A stretch of 38,039 bases of DNA. Origin: a virus. Below the pieces are notes generated by a model. The model ran no database searches. It was given only the letters and a program-made list of their open reading frames with translations, and was not told the DNA's origin. Location of the stretch: positions 1 to 38,039 of IMG/VR virus record IMGVR_UViG_3300029267_000930; one strand, given 5' to 3'. Position 1 is the first letter of the stretch; each line of letters starts with the position of its first letter. The translations under genes and the position numbers were made by a program. This document shows positions 21,644 to 29,625 of the stretch, piece after piece.

Positions 21644-22947
21644 AATTGCATCACTGTTTGGATCGCTTTCACAAACTCAGCATTGTTAGTTGCTGCGATC
21701 TCCTCAGCTTTCCATCGGGCACGGCGTGAGAAGTGTCCATATGCATTAATCACTGAGTCGATTCGGTGCGCGATGTCGTGCGGATTATCCTGGTCGGCGC
21801 GCAGGTCCCGTTCGATCACCTGCATTCCCTGACCACCGACGACAGGTTTTCCGTTGACCATGTGGTCGAGAGCGGCATAGCAGAACGTTTCGGAATAGCT
21901 TGCGCACAATCCAAGATCGACATCGCTGGCGATCCACTGGCGAAACTGTTCCGGGCTGGACCACGGTCGGCTGGAAAGTTGCATGCCGCGCGATCGAGCT
22001 AAATACTCAAGCTCTGATGAGTCGCCACGAATGCACATCGCCAGGCGAATTCGATGTTTTCTGGCGACCAAAGCCAGTGCTGCAATCTGGTTAGGAAAAT
22101 TCTTCACGAAGTCACGACGGCCAGTGAGACTGATTGTGATTGGTTCATGCAACGTGACTGTCGACCGTGCGGGCAGATTTACCGGGTTCGGCAACCAGAT
22201 CGCTCGCTCGCAGTCGAACGGATGCCGAACATCAGGTGAGGAAATCCAAACGTTTTCACGTTGCTCGGCCAGTTGCCAGAATTCGGTCCAGGTCGAGAGC
22301 AAATCGCGATTCAGGAACAGATGGGAAAGCGTGGAATGACATCCGTTGACGAACGTAATCTTGGGAAACTGTACGCTCAGCTCGCGCATCGCCTCGATCT
22401 TGATACAGCCGCCGCGATTGATCACCAGTCGTGGTGAGTGCAGGTTGATGAGAGCGACAACGTCAGAGCGTGAATTGACGTCAATGACTTTGCTCGTGAT
22501 CCCGTGACCGGTCAGCAGTTGCAAGCCGTGCGGTACGTCCTGATTGCGGTTTCCTGCGTGTCGAAAGTAGATCAGATCGACAGGTTGTTTATCGTGCGAC
22601 GCCGACCTCGAAACGCAGTTGCGGCAGTCGTAAATCGATCTCCGAATGTCCGCAGAAAGCTTAGAGTGCTTGTCAGGTGTGCAGCGTTTCGTCAGCAGAT
22701 CACAGTGATAAATCGCAATCTTTGCTGCGGAACCACAAGTGCAGGGTTCCTCGTGGAGTTTTTCGCCGAGATGCACGCACTGGATTGAAGTTGCTGGCGA
22801 GGCGTCGACCGGTAGTGAGTCCGAATCAATCAGGGAGCATTTGTAACAGTCGGCATGTTCGACCGTGCGCGGCGTGTCAGGGTGAGCGCAAAAGACAATT
22901 CGCCTCCCAGATCCGCGTCGGTAGCTGCATGGTGGCAGTTCAGTCAC
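21631..22947 (-). CDS. GT-B glycosyltransferase with Cys-rich amino-terminal domain
   Basis: A 438-residue protein. The first 130 residues hold many Cys (CSYRRG, VFCAHPD, ADCYKCS, EPCTCG, YHCDL, DCRNC), a style seen in planctomycete glycosyltransferases and likely to bind zinc. The rest is a GT-B/GT4-like transferase with PITISLTGRRDFVKNFP and the sugar-nucleotide segment YSETFCYAALDHMVNGKPVVG. It may glycosylate tail or capsid proteins or host surface glycans. The GTG at 22947 has AGGA 7 bases upstream and lies 5 bases after the previous stop. Being the last gene of the tail block, it probably modifies the neighbouring Cys-rich tail proteins. Confidence 0.78.
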   Translation of the reverse strand: MTELPPCSYRRGSGRRIVFCAHPDTPRTVEHADCYKCSLIDSDSLPVDASPATSIQCVHLGEKLHEEPCTCGSAAKIAIYHCDLLTKRCTPDKHSKLSADIRRSIYDCRNCVSRSASHDKQPVDLIYFRHAGNRNQDVPHGLQLLTGHGITSKVIDVNSRSDVVALINLHSPRLVINRGGCIKIEAMRELSVQFPKITFVNGCHSTLSHLFLNRDLLSTWTEFWQLAEQRENVWISSPDVRHPFDCERAIWLPNPVNLPARSTVTLHEPITISLTGRRDFVKNFPNQIAALALVARKHRIRLAMCIRGDSSELEYLARSRGMQLSSRPWSSPEQFRQWIASDVDLGLCASYSETFCYAALDHMVNGKPVVGGQGMQVIERDLRADQDNPHDIAHRIDSVINAYGHFSRRARWKAEEIAATNNAEFVKAIQTVMQLVAR

Positions 22948-22951
22948 AAAA

Positions 22952-23245
22952 TCATCCTGGTGTTGGCGGGTCAAGGTCCAGTATTTGCGGGCAAACACCT
23001 ATTGCGCACAGCGGCGGATTGAGGGGATCGATCCGCCAGGCGTCGCCTTGAAATTCATAGTAGTACAACCGCAGTTCGTTCCGAGTGAGCGGGTTCCACT
23101 TCTCGACGTTTCTGTATTCCCAAATCCAGTCGCAGTCTCCAGACGCAGAACCATCGGACGGTTCCACAAACAGGCTCACACCGCCCTGAGTCCGTGATGT
23201 TACTGCCAGTCGAGCGCGGTAAGCTTCGCTGGTGGTTCCGCTCAT
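22952..23245 (-). CDS. Small Cys-containing tail-tip protein, paralogue 3
   Basis: A 97-residue protein whose first half (YRARLAVTSRTQGGVSLFVE, then SGDCDWIWEYRNVEKWNPLT) parallels the two upstream genes in order of strands, Cys and the Tyr-Arg-Asn/Trp-x-Pro segment. No enzyme motif is present. The ATG overlaps the preceding stop (ATGA). A small structural or decoration role in the tail tip is inferred from position; the glycosyltransferase follows 5 bases later. Confidence 0.6.
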   Translation of the reverse strand: MSGTTSEAYRARLAVTSRTQGGVSLFVEPSDGSASGDCDWIWEYRNVEKWNPLTRNELRLYYYEFQGDAWRIDPLNPPLCAIGVCPQILDLDPPTPG

Positions 23246-23472
23246 GACTCACCCCCAGACGATTGAGGTGCAACACAAATGTAGCAGGGGAAACCGTACT
23301 CTAAAGCTGTTTGGTTTTCTATTTTGAAGCGATTCGAAGAGCGAAGCGGATGCCAGTCGTAGATCAGATTGTAAGTGACGCTGCTAAATGGGCAGGCACT
23401 ACCATCCGTTCGCTCAGCAACCAGTGTTGCAGAGCCAATTGTGACCGAAAGCTTCACCTGCCAAGTGTCCAT
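23242..23472 (-). CDS. Small Cys-containing tail-tip protein, paralogue 2
   Basis: A 76-residue protein: WQVKLSVTIGSATLVAERT, GSACPFSSVTYNLIYDWHPL, then a Cys pair YGFPCYICVA. It shares the Tyr/Trp-x-x-KL-x-V opening and the C...TYxL...W.P segment with its two neighbours. Its ATG overlaps the preceding stop (TAATG). Probably a beta-sandwich subunit of the tail tip or a fibre; function unknown. Confidence 0.6.
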   Translation of the reverse strand: MDTWQVKLSVTIGSATLVAERTDGSACPFSSVTYNLIYDWHPLRSSNRFKIENQTALEYGFPCYICVAPQSSGGES

Positions 23473-24176
23473 TATTCGAAATCCGGCACGCGGACAGTCA
23501 CGGAATCCGGGTAATTACACGCCCTGTTATCGATGTCCTCCACAGACTGAATTTGCAGATCGATCGCTGATCCTGGTGTCGACATGTCGTCGATTACCCA
23601 TTCGTCGCCGTCCGACCAAAAACTCGCGTCTGTCGTGAACGGAGCGACGTTGCGGTCGAGAATGAGAGCAACGCGTCCTGAGAACAGCCCACCACAACTG
23701 ACCGTCAAACGCATTCGGGAAATTCGTTCGCAGTCAGATGAGACTGCAAAGTGCTTTTCCCATGTGAGCGTCGATTGAAAACCGAAACCAGTTTCACCGA
23801 CGAAATTGAGTTGATGAGAGCCGTTGATTAGGTCGCAGTCTTCACACAGATCAATGACTCGATCCGAATTTTGAGACACACCCGAAACAACAACGCGATA
23901 AACGTCGGAAAATGACGCATTGATGAATTGGCAGCTTACTGATTTCGATGGGCTAGCTAAAACGCAGACGCACTGCTTGAAACTATCACCCTGATCTTCA
24001 CCGCTGATCCATTTCCGTGTCATCCAGTTGTAACCAGCGGGCAACCAGAAGTTTTGATTCCGGTAAGTGGCTGCCAACTCAGTGCATTCCGTGCCTGCCG
24101 TACGATAGACCGCCAGCGTGTTGCTGCCAGGATTGCGACCGTTGACTGTCAGCTTGGTTTGGTACGTGTCACTCAC
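23472..24176 (-). CDS. Cys-rich tail-tip protein, paralogue 1 (two-domain)
   Basis: A 234-residue protein from the GTG at 24176, where the homology to paralogues 2 and 3 begins (YQTKLTVNGRNPGSNTLAVY, TECTELAATYRNQNFWLPAG). A second beta-rich section follows (about 70-234) with further Cys and a SCGGLFSGRVALILDRN segment. The alternative TTG at 24215 would add 13 residues. Location between the tape measure genes and the glycosyltransferase suggests a tail-tip or fibre-like subunit. Confidence 0.6.
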   Translation of the reverse strand: MSDTYQTKLTVNGRNPGSNTLAVYRTAGTECTELAATYRNQNFWLPAGYNWMTRKWISGEDQGDSFKQCVCVLASPSKSVSCQFINASFSDVYRVVVSGVSQNSDRVIDLCEDCDLINGSHQLNFVGETGFGFQSTLTWEKHFAVSSDCERISRMRLTVSCGGLFSGRVALILDRNVAPFTTDASFWSDGDEWVIDDMSTPGSAIDLQIQSVEDIDNRACNYPDSVTVRVPDFE

Positions 24177-24294
24177 ACCACCACCCACACAGGTTGATGA
24201 CCAGTCCGCCGACAATGGCGGATATCCAGAACAGTTGAAAAGATCGTTCCGTCATCAGAAACAGTCCGCAGATCTCCACGTAGGTTTCGTTCAT
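24169..24294 (-). CDS. 41-residue single-pass membrane peptide
   Basis: A short frame MNETYVEICGLFLMTERSFQ followed by the hydrophobic LFWISAIVGGLVINLCGWWCE. The ATG overlaps the preceding stop (TGATG) and its TGA lies just inside the next gene (8-base overlap). It fills the only gap in this part of the operon. One membrane helix and three Cys are visible. It might be a holin-like or tail-delivered peptide, but no family is recognised. Confidence 0.5.
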   Translation of the reverse strand: MNETYVEICGLFLMTERSFQLFWISAIVGGLVINLCGWWCE

Positions 24295-24632
24295 CACGAA
24301 CCCGAGCAATCGTAGTCGATGTCCTCGCTGATCCACTCGCAGGAGGTGTCATAGGTCAATTCGATGTTGGTCCCGAGCGGACCGAGATCGTCGACCACGT
24401 AGGTGTTGGGACTATCAGCAGTTCCCAAGCAGTCAACGGTTCCCTCAGAAACGAATTCGCAGCCGCAAGGGGTAGATGTTGTTGTGTCTGTGCCACTAGC
24501 TCCGCTCGAACGTGATCTACGCTGGCGCTTCTTTCGCTCAAGCTGATACCACGGACGCTGCTCGACTGCACGGACCACCGCCCCCATGCGGCGCCCTTCT
24601 TCTTTGGTTGGAATCACACCTTCGCGGGTCAT
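24294..24632 (-). CDS. Small tail protein, Cys-containing
   Basis: A 112-residue protein: a basic amino half (LERKKRQRRSRSSGASG) and an acidic, Cys-containing carboxyl half (PCGCEFVSEG, DTSCEWISEDIDYDC). The carboxyl half reads as a small beta domain with pairs of Cys, like its tail-tip neighbours. The ATG overlaps the preceding stop (ATGA). Function unknown. Confidence 0.55.
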   Translation of the reverse strand: MTREGVIPTKEEGRRMGAVVRAVEQRPWYQLERKKRQRRSRSSGASGTDTTTSTPCGCEFVSEGTVDCLGTADSPNTYVVDDLGPLGTNIELTYDTSCEWISEDIDYDCSGS

Positions 24633-25039
24633 GGCAATGCAGCTCCTGAGGCTTTGATATCGACGGTTAGAATGCCACTCGCCACGGTCCCAACGATGGT
24701 CACGAAATCACCGCTCGCCAGGTCAGCATAAGGGGCAATCTTGCCAGCGTTGGCAGAGACGACATAGGCACCGTTAGCGGGTGTGATGCCGAGGTCGACC
24801 GTGGCTCCAGTCTTGGCAATGAAGACATATTCACCATCACCACCTGGAGTGAGCACAACGCCTTCCGCGTTGGCCTTCGCGGCTGTTGTGTGATCGGCTT
24901 TCAATCGTTTGTTATCGTCAGTTGGTTTGTAAACCACGTCGCCCTGTGAGACGGTTTCGCCAACCTTGACCCATCCCATGTAGGCTTTGGTGTTGTCCGT
25001 GCACTGGACGCTTTCTGCAACGGGTGCGAGATCTGCCAT
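24629..25039 (-). CDS. Small beta-rich structural protein (decoration-like)
   Basis: A 136-residue protein with a repeated beta pattern and Gly/Ala turns: GETVSQGDVVYKP, EGVVLTPGGDGEYVFIAKTG, GITPANGAYVVS, SGDFVTIVGTVASGILTVDIK. This is the style of DUF2190/gpD-like capsid decoration proteins, although the gene sits in the tail-tip block. AGGTGA precedes the ATG. It may cap or decorate the tail. Confidence 0.55.
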   Translation of the reverse strand: MADLAPVAESVQCTDNTKAYMGWVKVGETVSQGDVVYKPTDDNKRLKADHTTAAKANAEGVVLTPGGDGEYVFIAKTGATVDLGITPANGAYVVSANAGKIAPYADLASGDFVTIVGTVASGILTVDIKASGAALP

Positions 25040-25047
25040 GGTGTCAC

Positions 25048-25935
25048 CTATGTGAAGAACGGCAGGTCGGACCAGTCGCCGTCTTTCACCTTGTCGAATT
25101 CGAGAATTTCGGGATCTGTTCCTGCTGCTAGTGCGCCGCCGCTGCCATCCAGTTTGCCATCGGTTGGCGCTGGGATGTCCGCACCATCTGCGTCCTTGAT
25201 GGTGAACTCCACTTGATTGCTGCTGCCATCCAGATAGAACGGTCCCTGATCAATCCTTAGGTCTTTCCACTGGTAGACCTCGTCAATGTGTATCTGACAG
25301 CGGTGCGTGTAGTAACGGAATCCGTTTTCGTAGTCCGGTCCTGTCACTTGATAGTTGCGTATCCTGCCATCGTATTGACCAATCACAATCACAGCATAAC
25401 CATCTGTCATGGTCACGACGCCGTCGTTGCGAGTGTTGTTTTTGGTGATCTGGTCTTTGGTCCAGGTGCTGGCAAATGCGGTCACGTCGAACATCGTGGA
25501 CGAGACATCAATTGGTTCTGGTTCCAATGGATACTTCGCCGAATTCTGGTAGACATTCCCGTTGACGTCCTTGGCTCGATACTCCTGGAATTCCACGGAA
25601 TTGGGGTGGATAATCGCTGGTCGATCCACTGGGTTCGGGTACTCTTCCCGGTTACGTTCGGCTTCGCTAATCGGTCGCGTTGACCAGTCCACATACGCCT
25701 GAAAGTGATACGGGCTGCGTGACTGAATCCTGATCAATCGACGTGAGAAAAACGGGTTGACTGGATGAACAGACAGGAACGGCCCGACTTCATCTTCCAT
25801 CGCGGAACGGATCACGAAATACCAATCGTTGGCATGAATCGCATCAGTCTTAACGAGGTACGTTTCGTAGAAATCGTCGTAGCGATCCCACTGGCCATTA
25901 CGGTCTGGCATTTTGTTGATATCGATCACGCTCAT
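25048..25935 (-). CDS. Tail protein after the tape measure (hypothetical)
   Basis: A 295-residue protein rich in Tyr, Asp and Trp, with a beta-rich body (AYVDWSTRP, DGYAVIVIGQYDGR, YYTHRCQIHIDEVYQWKDLR). Its position immediately after the tape measure matches the distal tail protein or tail-tip slot of siphoviruses, but I see no sequence signature. The ATG overlaps the tape measure stop region (ATGA). Confidence 0.6.
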   Translation of the reverse strand: MSVIDINKMPDRNGQWDRYDDFYETYLVKTDAIHANDWYFVIRSAMEDEVGPFLSVHPVNPFFSRRLIRIQSRSPYHFQAYVDWSTRPISEAERNREEYPNPVDRPAIIHPNSVEFQEYRAKDVNGNVYQNSAKYPLEPEPIDVSSTMFDVTAFASTWTKDQITKNNTRNDGVVTMTDGYAVIVIGQYDGRIRNYQVTGPDYENGFRYYTHRCQIHIDEVYQWKDLRIDQGPFYLDGSSNQVEFTIKDADGADIPAPTDGKLDGSGGALAAGTDPEILEFDKVKDGDWSDLPFFT

Positions 25936-27251
25936 GAGTCAAGTGCCCCCAAGCTGAGACCGATATCAGCAGGTCGCTGAGCTGCAATTCGATTCTGTTC
26001 GCGGATCTGCTCCGTCAGCTCCTCCATCGATTTGGTTGCTTCCTCCTGCTTTTTGGCGAGCTTTTCGGACGATTTCTCCTGCTTGTCGCGGGCTGCCATT
26101 TGCTCCTTGAACTGTCGACGTGGTGCGTTCTCGATCCTCTCTTTCTTGCGTGCCACCGCTTCGGCCGCCATGCGTTCCCGCTTGGTCATGCCTGCTGTGC
26201 TTTGGGCGGATTGAGCGAAGGCCATCGCGAAGTCACGCGAACCACGGCTTGTGGATGCTGCAACGTCACGACGCTCGAAGCGTGGGTTTGTTCGTCGGTC
26301 ATCGTCCATGTTGCGACGGGCATTGTCTTTGACGCGTTGCTGATTCTGAATTGCTGCATCTGCTGCTTCGCGGTCCTTCTGAATCTGCTTCTCGACTGCG
26401 GCAATCTGTTCCTGGTTGCCCTGTACGACTTCACGACGCACAAGCGCGTTGTGCTTGCGGTTAATCATCGCCGCTTCCTGCTCTTTCTGGGCTCGCTCCT
26501 CGATCAGTTTATTGATCCGGCCCTGCGTCTCGGCCACCTTTTCTGCTTGCTCTTTGGCAGCGTCATAAGCTGCATTGGCCGCTTGTGCTGCCGAGGACAT
26601 GGGATTGTCACCAGCCGCCTGCTCAAACTGTTGACCGCGTTGAAGCAATTCCTTTTGACGATCGGACTCGGCTTTCCTTTGTTTCTCAAAGCCTTCGATT
26701 TGTGCGTCAATCGATGCAATGTCGTCCTGCACCTGCTCTTTCAAACTGCCGGTTTCTCTGCTTTCCGTGGCACGCGACAATTGACGACGCAAGCGTGTCA
26801 TTCTGTCGATTCGCCCCGATTGCTCATCGAGAGCATCTTTGTATTCGTTAACCGCATCTTTGGCATTTTTGGCCCCTTCAGCGTCTTTATTAAAAGCCAG
26901 ATAAAGCTGGGTCGCGGTTGTCACTGCCACAGCACCAGCCATGGCCCATGGCCCAAACGCCGCAGCCATCATGGTCAGGTTGTTGGAACCAGCACGAATG
27001 GCGCCAGCGAGGCCCATCGTCCCATAGACACTGGCCATGTCCTCAACCATGAAGATCCCGTTTGAGATCACACTCTGATTGACACGCATAGCCTGTGATG
27101 AACGGTTCATGGTGGACTCGAACCGTTGCATGGTCTTTTCAGACAGGCCCACCTGCTTATTGTAGATCAGCAGTGCACCTTTGGATGCATTCATCCCCTG
27201 CATGTACTTCTGATTGTTCAGGTACATGCTGACAGCAATATCATTAGCCAT
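25932..27251 (-). CDS. Tail tape measure protein (short)
   Basis: A 439-residue protein. The amino-terminal 130 residues contain Ala/Gly-rich hydrophobic segments (GTMGLAGAIRAG, GPWAMAGAVAVTTATQLYLAF). The rest is almost continuous charged coiled coil (KEQVQDDIASIDAQIEGFEK, KLAKKQEEATKSMEELTEQI). This is the standard layout of a tape measure, here of modest length; at 1.5 angstrom per residue it predicts a tail near 65 nm. It follows the frameshifted chaperone gene directly, as in other siphoviruses, and has AAGGAG before the ATG. Confidence 0.85.
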   Translation of the reverse strand: MANDIAVSMYLNNQKYMQGMNASKGALLIYNKQVGLSEKTMQRFESTMNRSSQAMRVNQSVISNGIFMVEDMASVYGTMGLAGAIRAGSNNLTMMAAAFGPWAMAGAVAVTTATQLYLAFNKDAEGAKNAKDAVNEYKDALDEQSGRIDRMTRLRRQLSRATESRETGSLKEQVQDDIASIDAQIEGFEKQRKAESDRQKELLQRGQQFEQAAGDNPMSSAAQAANAAYDAAKEQAEKVAETQGRINKLIEERAQKEQEAAMINRKHNALVRREVVQGNQEQIAAVEKQIQKDREAADAAIQNQQRVKDNARRNMDDDRRTNPRFERRDVAASTSRGSRDFAMAFAQSAQSTAGMTKRERMAAEAVARKKERIENAPRRQFKEQMAARDKQEKSSEKLAKKQEEATKSMEELTEQIREQNRIAAQRPADIGLSLGALDS

Positions 27252-27268
27252 GATTCATCTCCTTGCTG

Positions 27269-27508
27269 TCAAAAACGTCCATTGAATAGTGTGACTGGTT
27301 CACCAAGTGCCAACTGCACCTGCTGCGGTGTCACACAGGATTGGCTGGTAAAATTGTCTGGGTCGTTACGTTCTGTTTCGAGAATCGTCCAGGCTAACCA
27401 TTCCAAGTATCTTTCGTGCGGGATCTCACTTTGCACGTTCCAATAATCCAACCGATTCACCCTCAGGCTCAGATCCATCCACCACTGTTTCAGGTAATCG
27501 GTTCGGAG
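27269..27508 (-). CDS. Tail assembly chaperone, frameshift extension (T part of G-T)
   Basis: After the -1 slip at AAAAAAC the ribosome enters this frame and adds 79 residues: LRTDYLKQWWMDLSLRVNRL through RYLEWLAWTILE to TLFNGRF. The frame is open without a stop from the slip site to 27269, and the continuous sequence reads as one protein of about 181 residues. A free product from the ATG at 27478 is less likely because no good Shine-Dalgarno is present. The G-T form binds the tape measure during tail assembly. Confidence 0.8.
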   Translation of the reverse strand, partial: LRTDYLKQWWMDLSLRVNRLDYWNVQSEIPHERYLEWLAWTILETERNDPDNFTSQSCVTPQQVQLALGEPVTLFNGRF

Positions 27509-27813
27509 TTTTTTAGGATATCCTCGAGGTTGATATTCATGCCGCAGTGATCCTGAATGGCCACACGCAACGGAACCGCCACAGCCCCATCCATCTCATT
27601 CAGAGCTGGGATGTCGGCTTCCGTGTAGGCACGGTTGCGGTTGTCATCAACAACAGACAACTGAAACAACTTGCCGTCACAGTTGTTGCTGTAAAACTCC
27701 TCAATCTCACTTGCCATCAGGCTTTGAATTGGAATCTCCAGATCCTGAATCCGTACCAGTCGGTACCGCCTTTGCCTGCGTTGCATGAGTTCCTGTGGAT
27801 TGAATTGAGGCAT
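27490..27813 (-). CDS. Tail assembly chaperone (G-like)
   Basis: A 107-residue protein (MPQFNPQELMQRRQRRYRLV, IEEFYSNNCDGKLFQLSV, ending EDILKNSEPIT). Position between the tail tube and the tape measure, its length, and the -1 slippery site near its end identify the G-type chaperone that coats the tape measure before tube polymerisation. Met10 (27786) is an alternative start because the first 107 bases overlap the 3' end of the upstream gene. Overlap with low-complexity sequence upstream leaves the exact start uncertain. Confidence 0.75.
   Translation of the reverse strand: MPQFNPQELMQRRQRRYRLVRIQDLEIPIQSLMASEIEEFYSNNCDGKLFQLSVVDDNRNRAYTEADIPALNEMDGAVAVPLRVAIQDHCGMNINLEDILKNSEPIT
27508..27514 (-). 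promoter_or_regulatory. Programmed -1 ribosomal frameshift site (A AAA AAC)
   Basis: In the zero frame the minus strand reads CTA AAA AAC, giving the canonical X XXY YYZ heptamer A AAA AAC in the correct phase, 5 codons before the chaperone stop. Slipping back one base joins the next frame at CTC CGA ACC, which stays open into the 79-residue extension. Confidence 0.85.
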
Positions 27814-28267
27814 TGGCGTTGTCTTTCAGTTTTTCGTTCGTCAATTTCAGCCCCGCCTGCATCACATGTACAGGCTCTTCGGATTCCGGCTTAATGTTGT
27901 GCCGTCGCAATCGATCACGGATGCGGTTGAACGCTTCCGGGTTGATCACATCGGAACGGTCGTGCTTGGGGTTTCCTGTTGTGTGACCGCACAGAAGTTG
28001 ATCGCGGCGGGATTCGAGATATTCCTGCGACATGCCGTTGAATTCCGGTACCAAAGATCGGGCCTCGTCATCGAATGGCTCACCCTGACCGGCGTGTACC
28101 AGCAGTTTCAAATTGCGGGCACAGTCGATATCGAGCACCGTGCCCGCAGGCACGGTGATGAATTGAGTCTCGTTGTAGTCCTGCCCGGCCTGCAACGCTT
28201 GCGCCTTTTTTTTGCGGTCGTAGGCCGGGTTGAGCACTTCAGTGGGGATCGTAACGCGAAGTTGCAT
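27707..28267 (-). CDS. Hypothetical protein between tail tube and chaperone
   Basis: A 186-residue protein. Residues 1-145 look structured (RVTIPTEVLNPAYD, ITVPAGTVLDIDCARN, RSDVINPEAFNRIRDRLRR). The last 40 are low complexity (Ser/Gly/Thr/Asp), and their codons overlap the first 107 bases of the chaperone gene. AAGGAA precedes the ATG. Not recognised; probably a tail assembly or tube-associated protein. Confidence 0.55.
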   Translation of the reverse strand: MQLRVTIPTEVLNPAYDRKKKAQALQAGQDYNETQFITVPAGTVLDIDCARNLKLLVHAGQGEPFDDEARSLVPEFNGMSQEYLESRRDQLLCGHTTGNPKHDRSDVINPEAFNRIRDRLRRHNIKPESEEPVHVMQAGLKLTNEKLKDNANASIQSTGTHATQAKAVPTGTDSGSGDSNSKPDGK

Positions 28268-28303
28268 GTGGCATTCCTTAGATGATGGTGGCAGTTTAAC
28301 GGC

Positions 28304-28732
28304 TTAGCTGGTTGGCAGTCCCACCAGTGAATTCGGCTTGATCACGAATGCCTGCACCACGCCGTTATCCATCTCGAACGATGTGTCTCCAGGAGCAATG
28401 GCGGCCGCAGTGAAGGAAATAACTGTGGTTCCGGAATCGGCCATGGTGATCGTGCCCGCTACCTCGTTGCCGATAGTGAGTGGTGTCTGGGCACTCGCCG
28501 CAATGAACTGATGAGTGGCGTTGGCCGGGTCGTAAAAGTAGTCGCCAGTGATATCACCCTGGCTCACAAAACCGGTTGCATCCTGCTCGAACGGATCGCC
28601 ACCCAAAACGCGGGAGTCGAATACGCCTGGATCTTGACCACCAATCTGCAGCGTGCGGAGCTGCGCCACGGCCGTCAACACCGCAGAGATGGTCAACTTT
28701 AGAACGGTGGCTTTACTTGGAACAACGGTCAT
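28304..28732 (-). CDS. Major tail tube protein (candidate)
   Basis: A 142-residue, beta-rich protein (TVLKLTISAVLTAVAQLRTL, GDITGDYFYDPANATHQFI, EVAGTITMADSGTTVISFTA, PGDTSFEMDNGVVQAFVIK). Position after head-completion genes and before the chaperone pair, length, and composition match small tube proteins of siphoviruses. GAGGT precedes the ATG. No sequence signature is decisive, so the call rests on synteny. Confidence 0.65.
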   Translation of the reverse strand: MTVVPSKATVLKLTISAVLTAVAQLRTLQIGGQDPGVFDSRVLGGDPFEQDATGFVSQGDITGDYFYDPANATHQFIAASAQTPLTIGNEVAGTITMADSGTTVISFTAAAIAPGDTSFEMDNGVVQAFVIKPNSLVGLPTS

Positions 28733-28735
28733 GGT

Positions 28736-29218
28736 TTACCTCGATTTCAGTTTCTCTTTGAGTCGTGTTCTCATTGCAGCAATCGCTTTGGGGATCGCCG
28801 AATTGACTGCTGATCCAATTCCTGGCCTGCCTGGCATCCTGCCGCGATTTTCACCTGACCTGGTTTGCCGCACTGATGTTCCCAGAATGACTAAATGAGC
28901 GTGTGGAGCTCGTCGACGGCCTTTTCGACCCACGTTGAATCCAGTGCGAAACTGCGGTCCCTTCTTGCCTCGACCCCGCCTCACTCTTGTTCCCACAGCT
29001 TGTTTCATGGGAGTGCGATCAATCGCAATTCCATCCTGTCGAAATGCAGTGCGATTGCGACGTGACAATTCCGATGTTGGGGCATGAGAGCGATAGACTT
29101 TTGCCAGTGTTGTTGCACCAGCTCGAGCAGCCGCCATACCCGCTTCTTTGTTTGGCTCCTGTGCTAGTCGATCAAACTCAGCCATCAACTTGTTTACACC
29201 ATGAACTTGAAAGGGCAT
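28736..29218 (-). CDS. HK97 gp10-like neck/tail protein
   Basis: A 160-residue protein in the HK97-gp10 style: FQVHGVNKLMAEFDRLAQE start, Ala/Gly-rich amphipathic helix (AGMAAARAGATTLAKVYR), a strongly basic loop (RVRRGRGKKGPQFRTGFNVG) and APHAHLVILGT. The ATG at 29218 overlaps the stop of the tail terminator (TGATG); an in-frame start at 29239 lies inside that gene. The family completes or attaches the tail to the head. Confidence 0.75.
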   Translation of the reverse strand: MPFQVHGVNKLMAEFDRLAQEPNKEAGMAAARAGATTLAKVYRSHAPTSELSRRNRTAFRQDGIAIDRTPMKQAVGTRVRRGRGKKGPQFRTGFNVGRKGRRRAPHAHLVILGTSVRQTRSGENRGRMPGRPGIGSAVNSAIPKAIAAMRTRLKEKLKSR

Positions 29219-29625
29219 CAGGACACGTCCTCCGCCCAAGCCCGAAACATCACATCATTGATGAACCACGCATCCTCTTCCGATCCGTCATCATCTGTCT
29301 CAAACAAGAAGTTGGTGGACTGATGCTCGAAGTATTCGAACTTCCAGTCGCCCTGGGTTCCTGAATAGGACAGCAACCGTGCTTTGACAGCTGCCTCAAC
29401 CGAATCGGCTGCACTGCGATTCAATGCACAACAGAGAATGTGGATGGTGGCAAATCCGCTGGTGGCGGTTTCTGTTAGCGTCTGATGCGGCGTGTAATCC
29501 TCCATCGCGATAATGATTGCCGGAAGATCATCGCTTTCGTCAAGTTCATCAGGCCGAACACGCTGACCAACGACGTCCGTGATGGCGGAAGCAGCGAGTA
29601 GAATGGCAGCGATGGACGCGTTCAC
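29218..29625 (-). CDS. Tail terminator, DUF3168-like
   Basis: A 135-residue protein with the DUF3168 layout: an amino-terminal helix (SIAAILLAASAITDVVGQRV), the PAIIIAMEDYTPHQT segment, and IHILCCALNRSAADSVEAAV. These proteins cap the tail tube and join it to the head. GTG start overlaps the preceding stop (GTGA). Confidence 0.75.
   Translation of the reverse strand: MNASIAAILLAASAITDVVGQRVRPDELDESDDLPAIIIAMEDYTPHQTLTETATSGFATIHILCCALNRSAADSVEAAVKARLLSYSGTQGDWKFEYFEHQSTNFLFETDDDGSEEDAWFINDVMFRAWAEDVS

Noticed and set aside
26100-27065. Long plus-strand open frame (321 codons)
   Set aside because: It lies wholly opposite the tape measure gene, has no ribosome site, and reads as Arg/Cys/His-rich antisense sequence.
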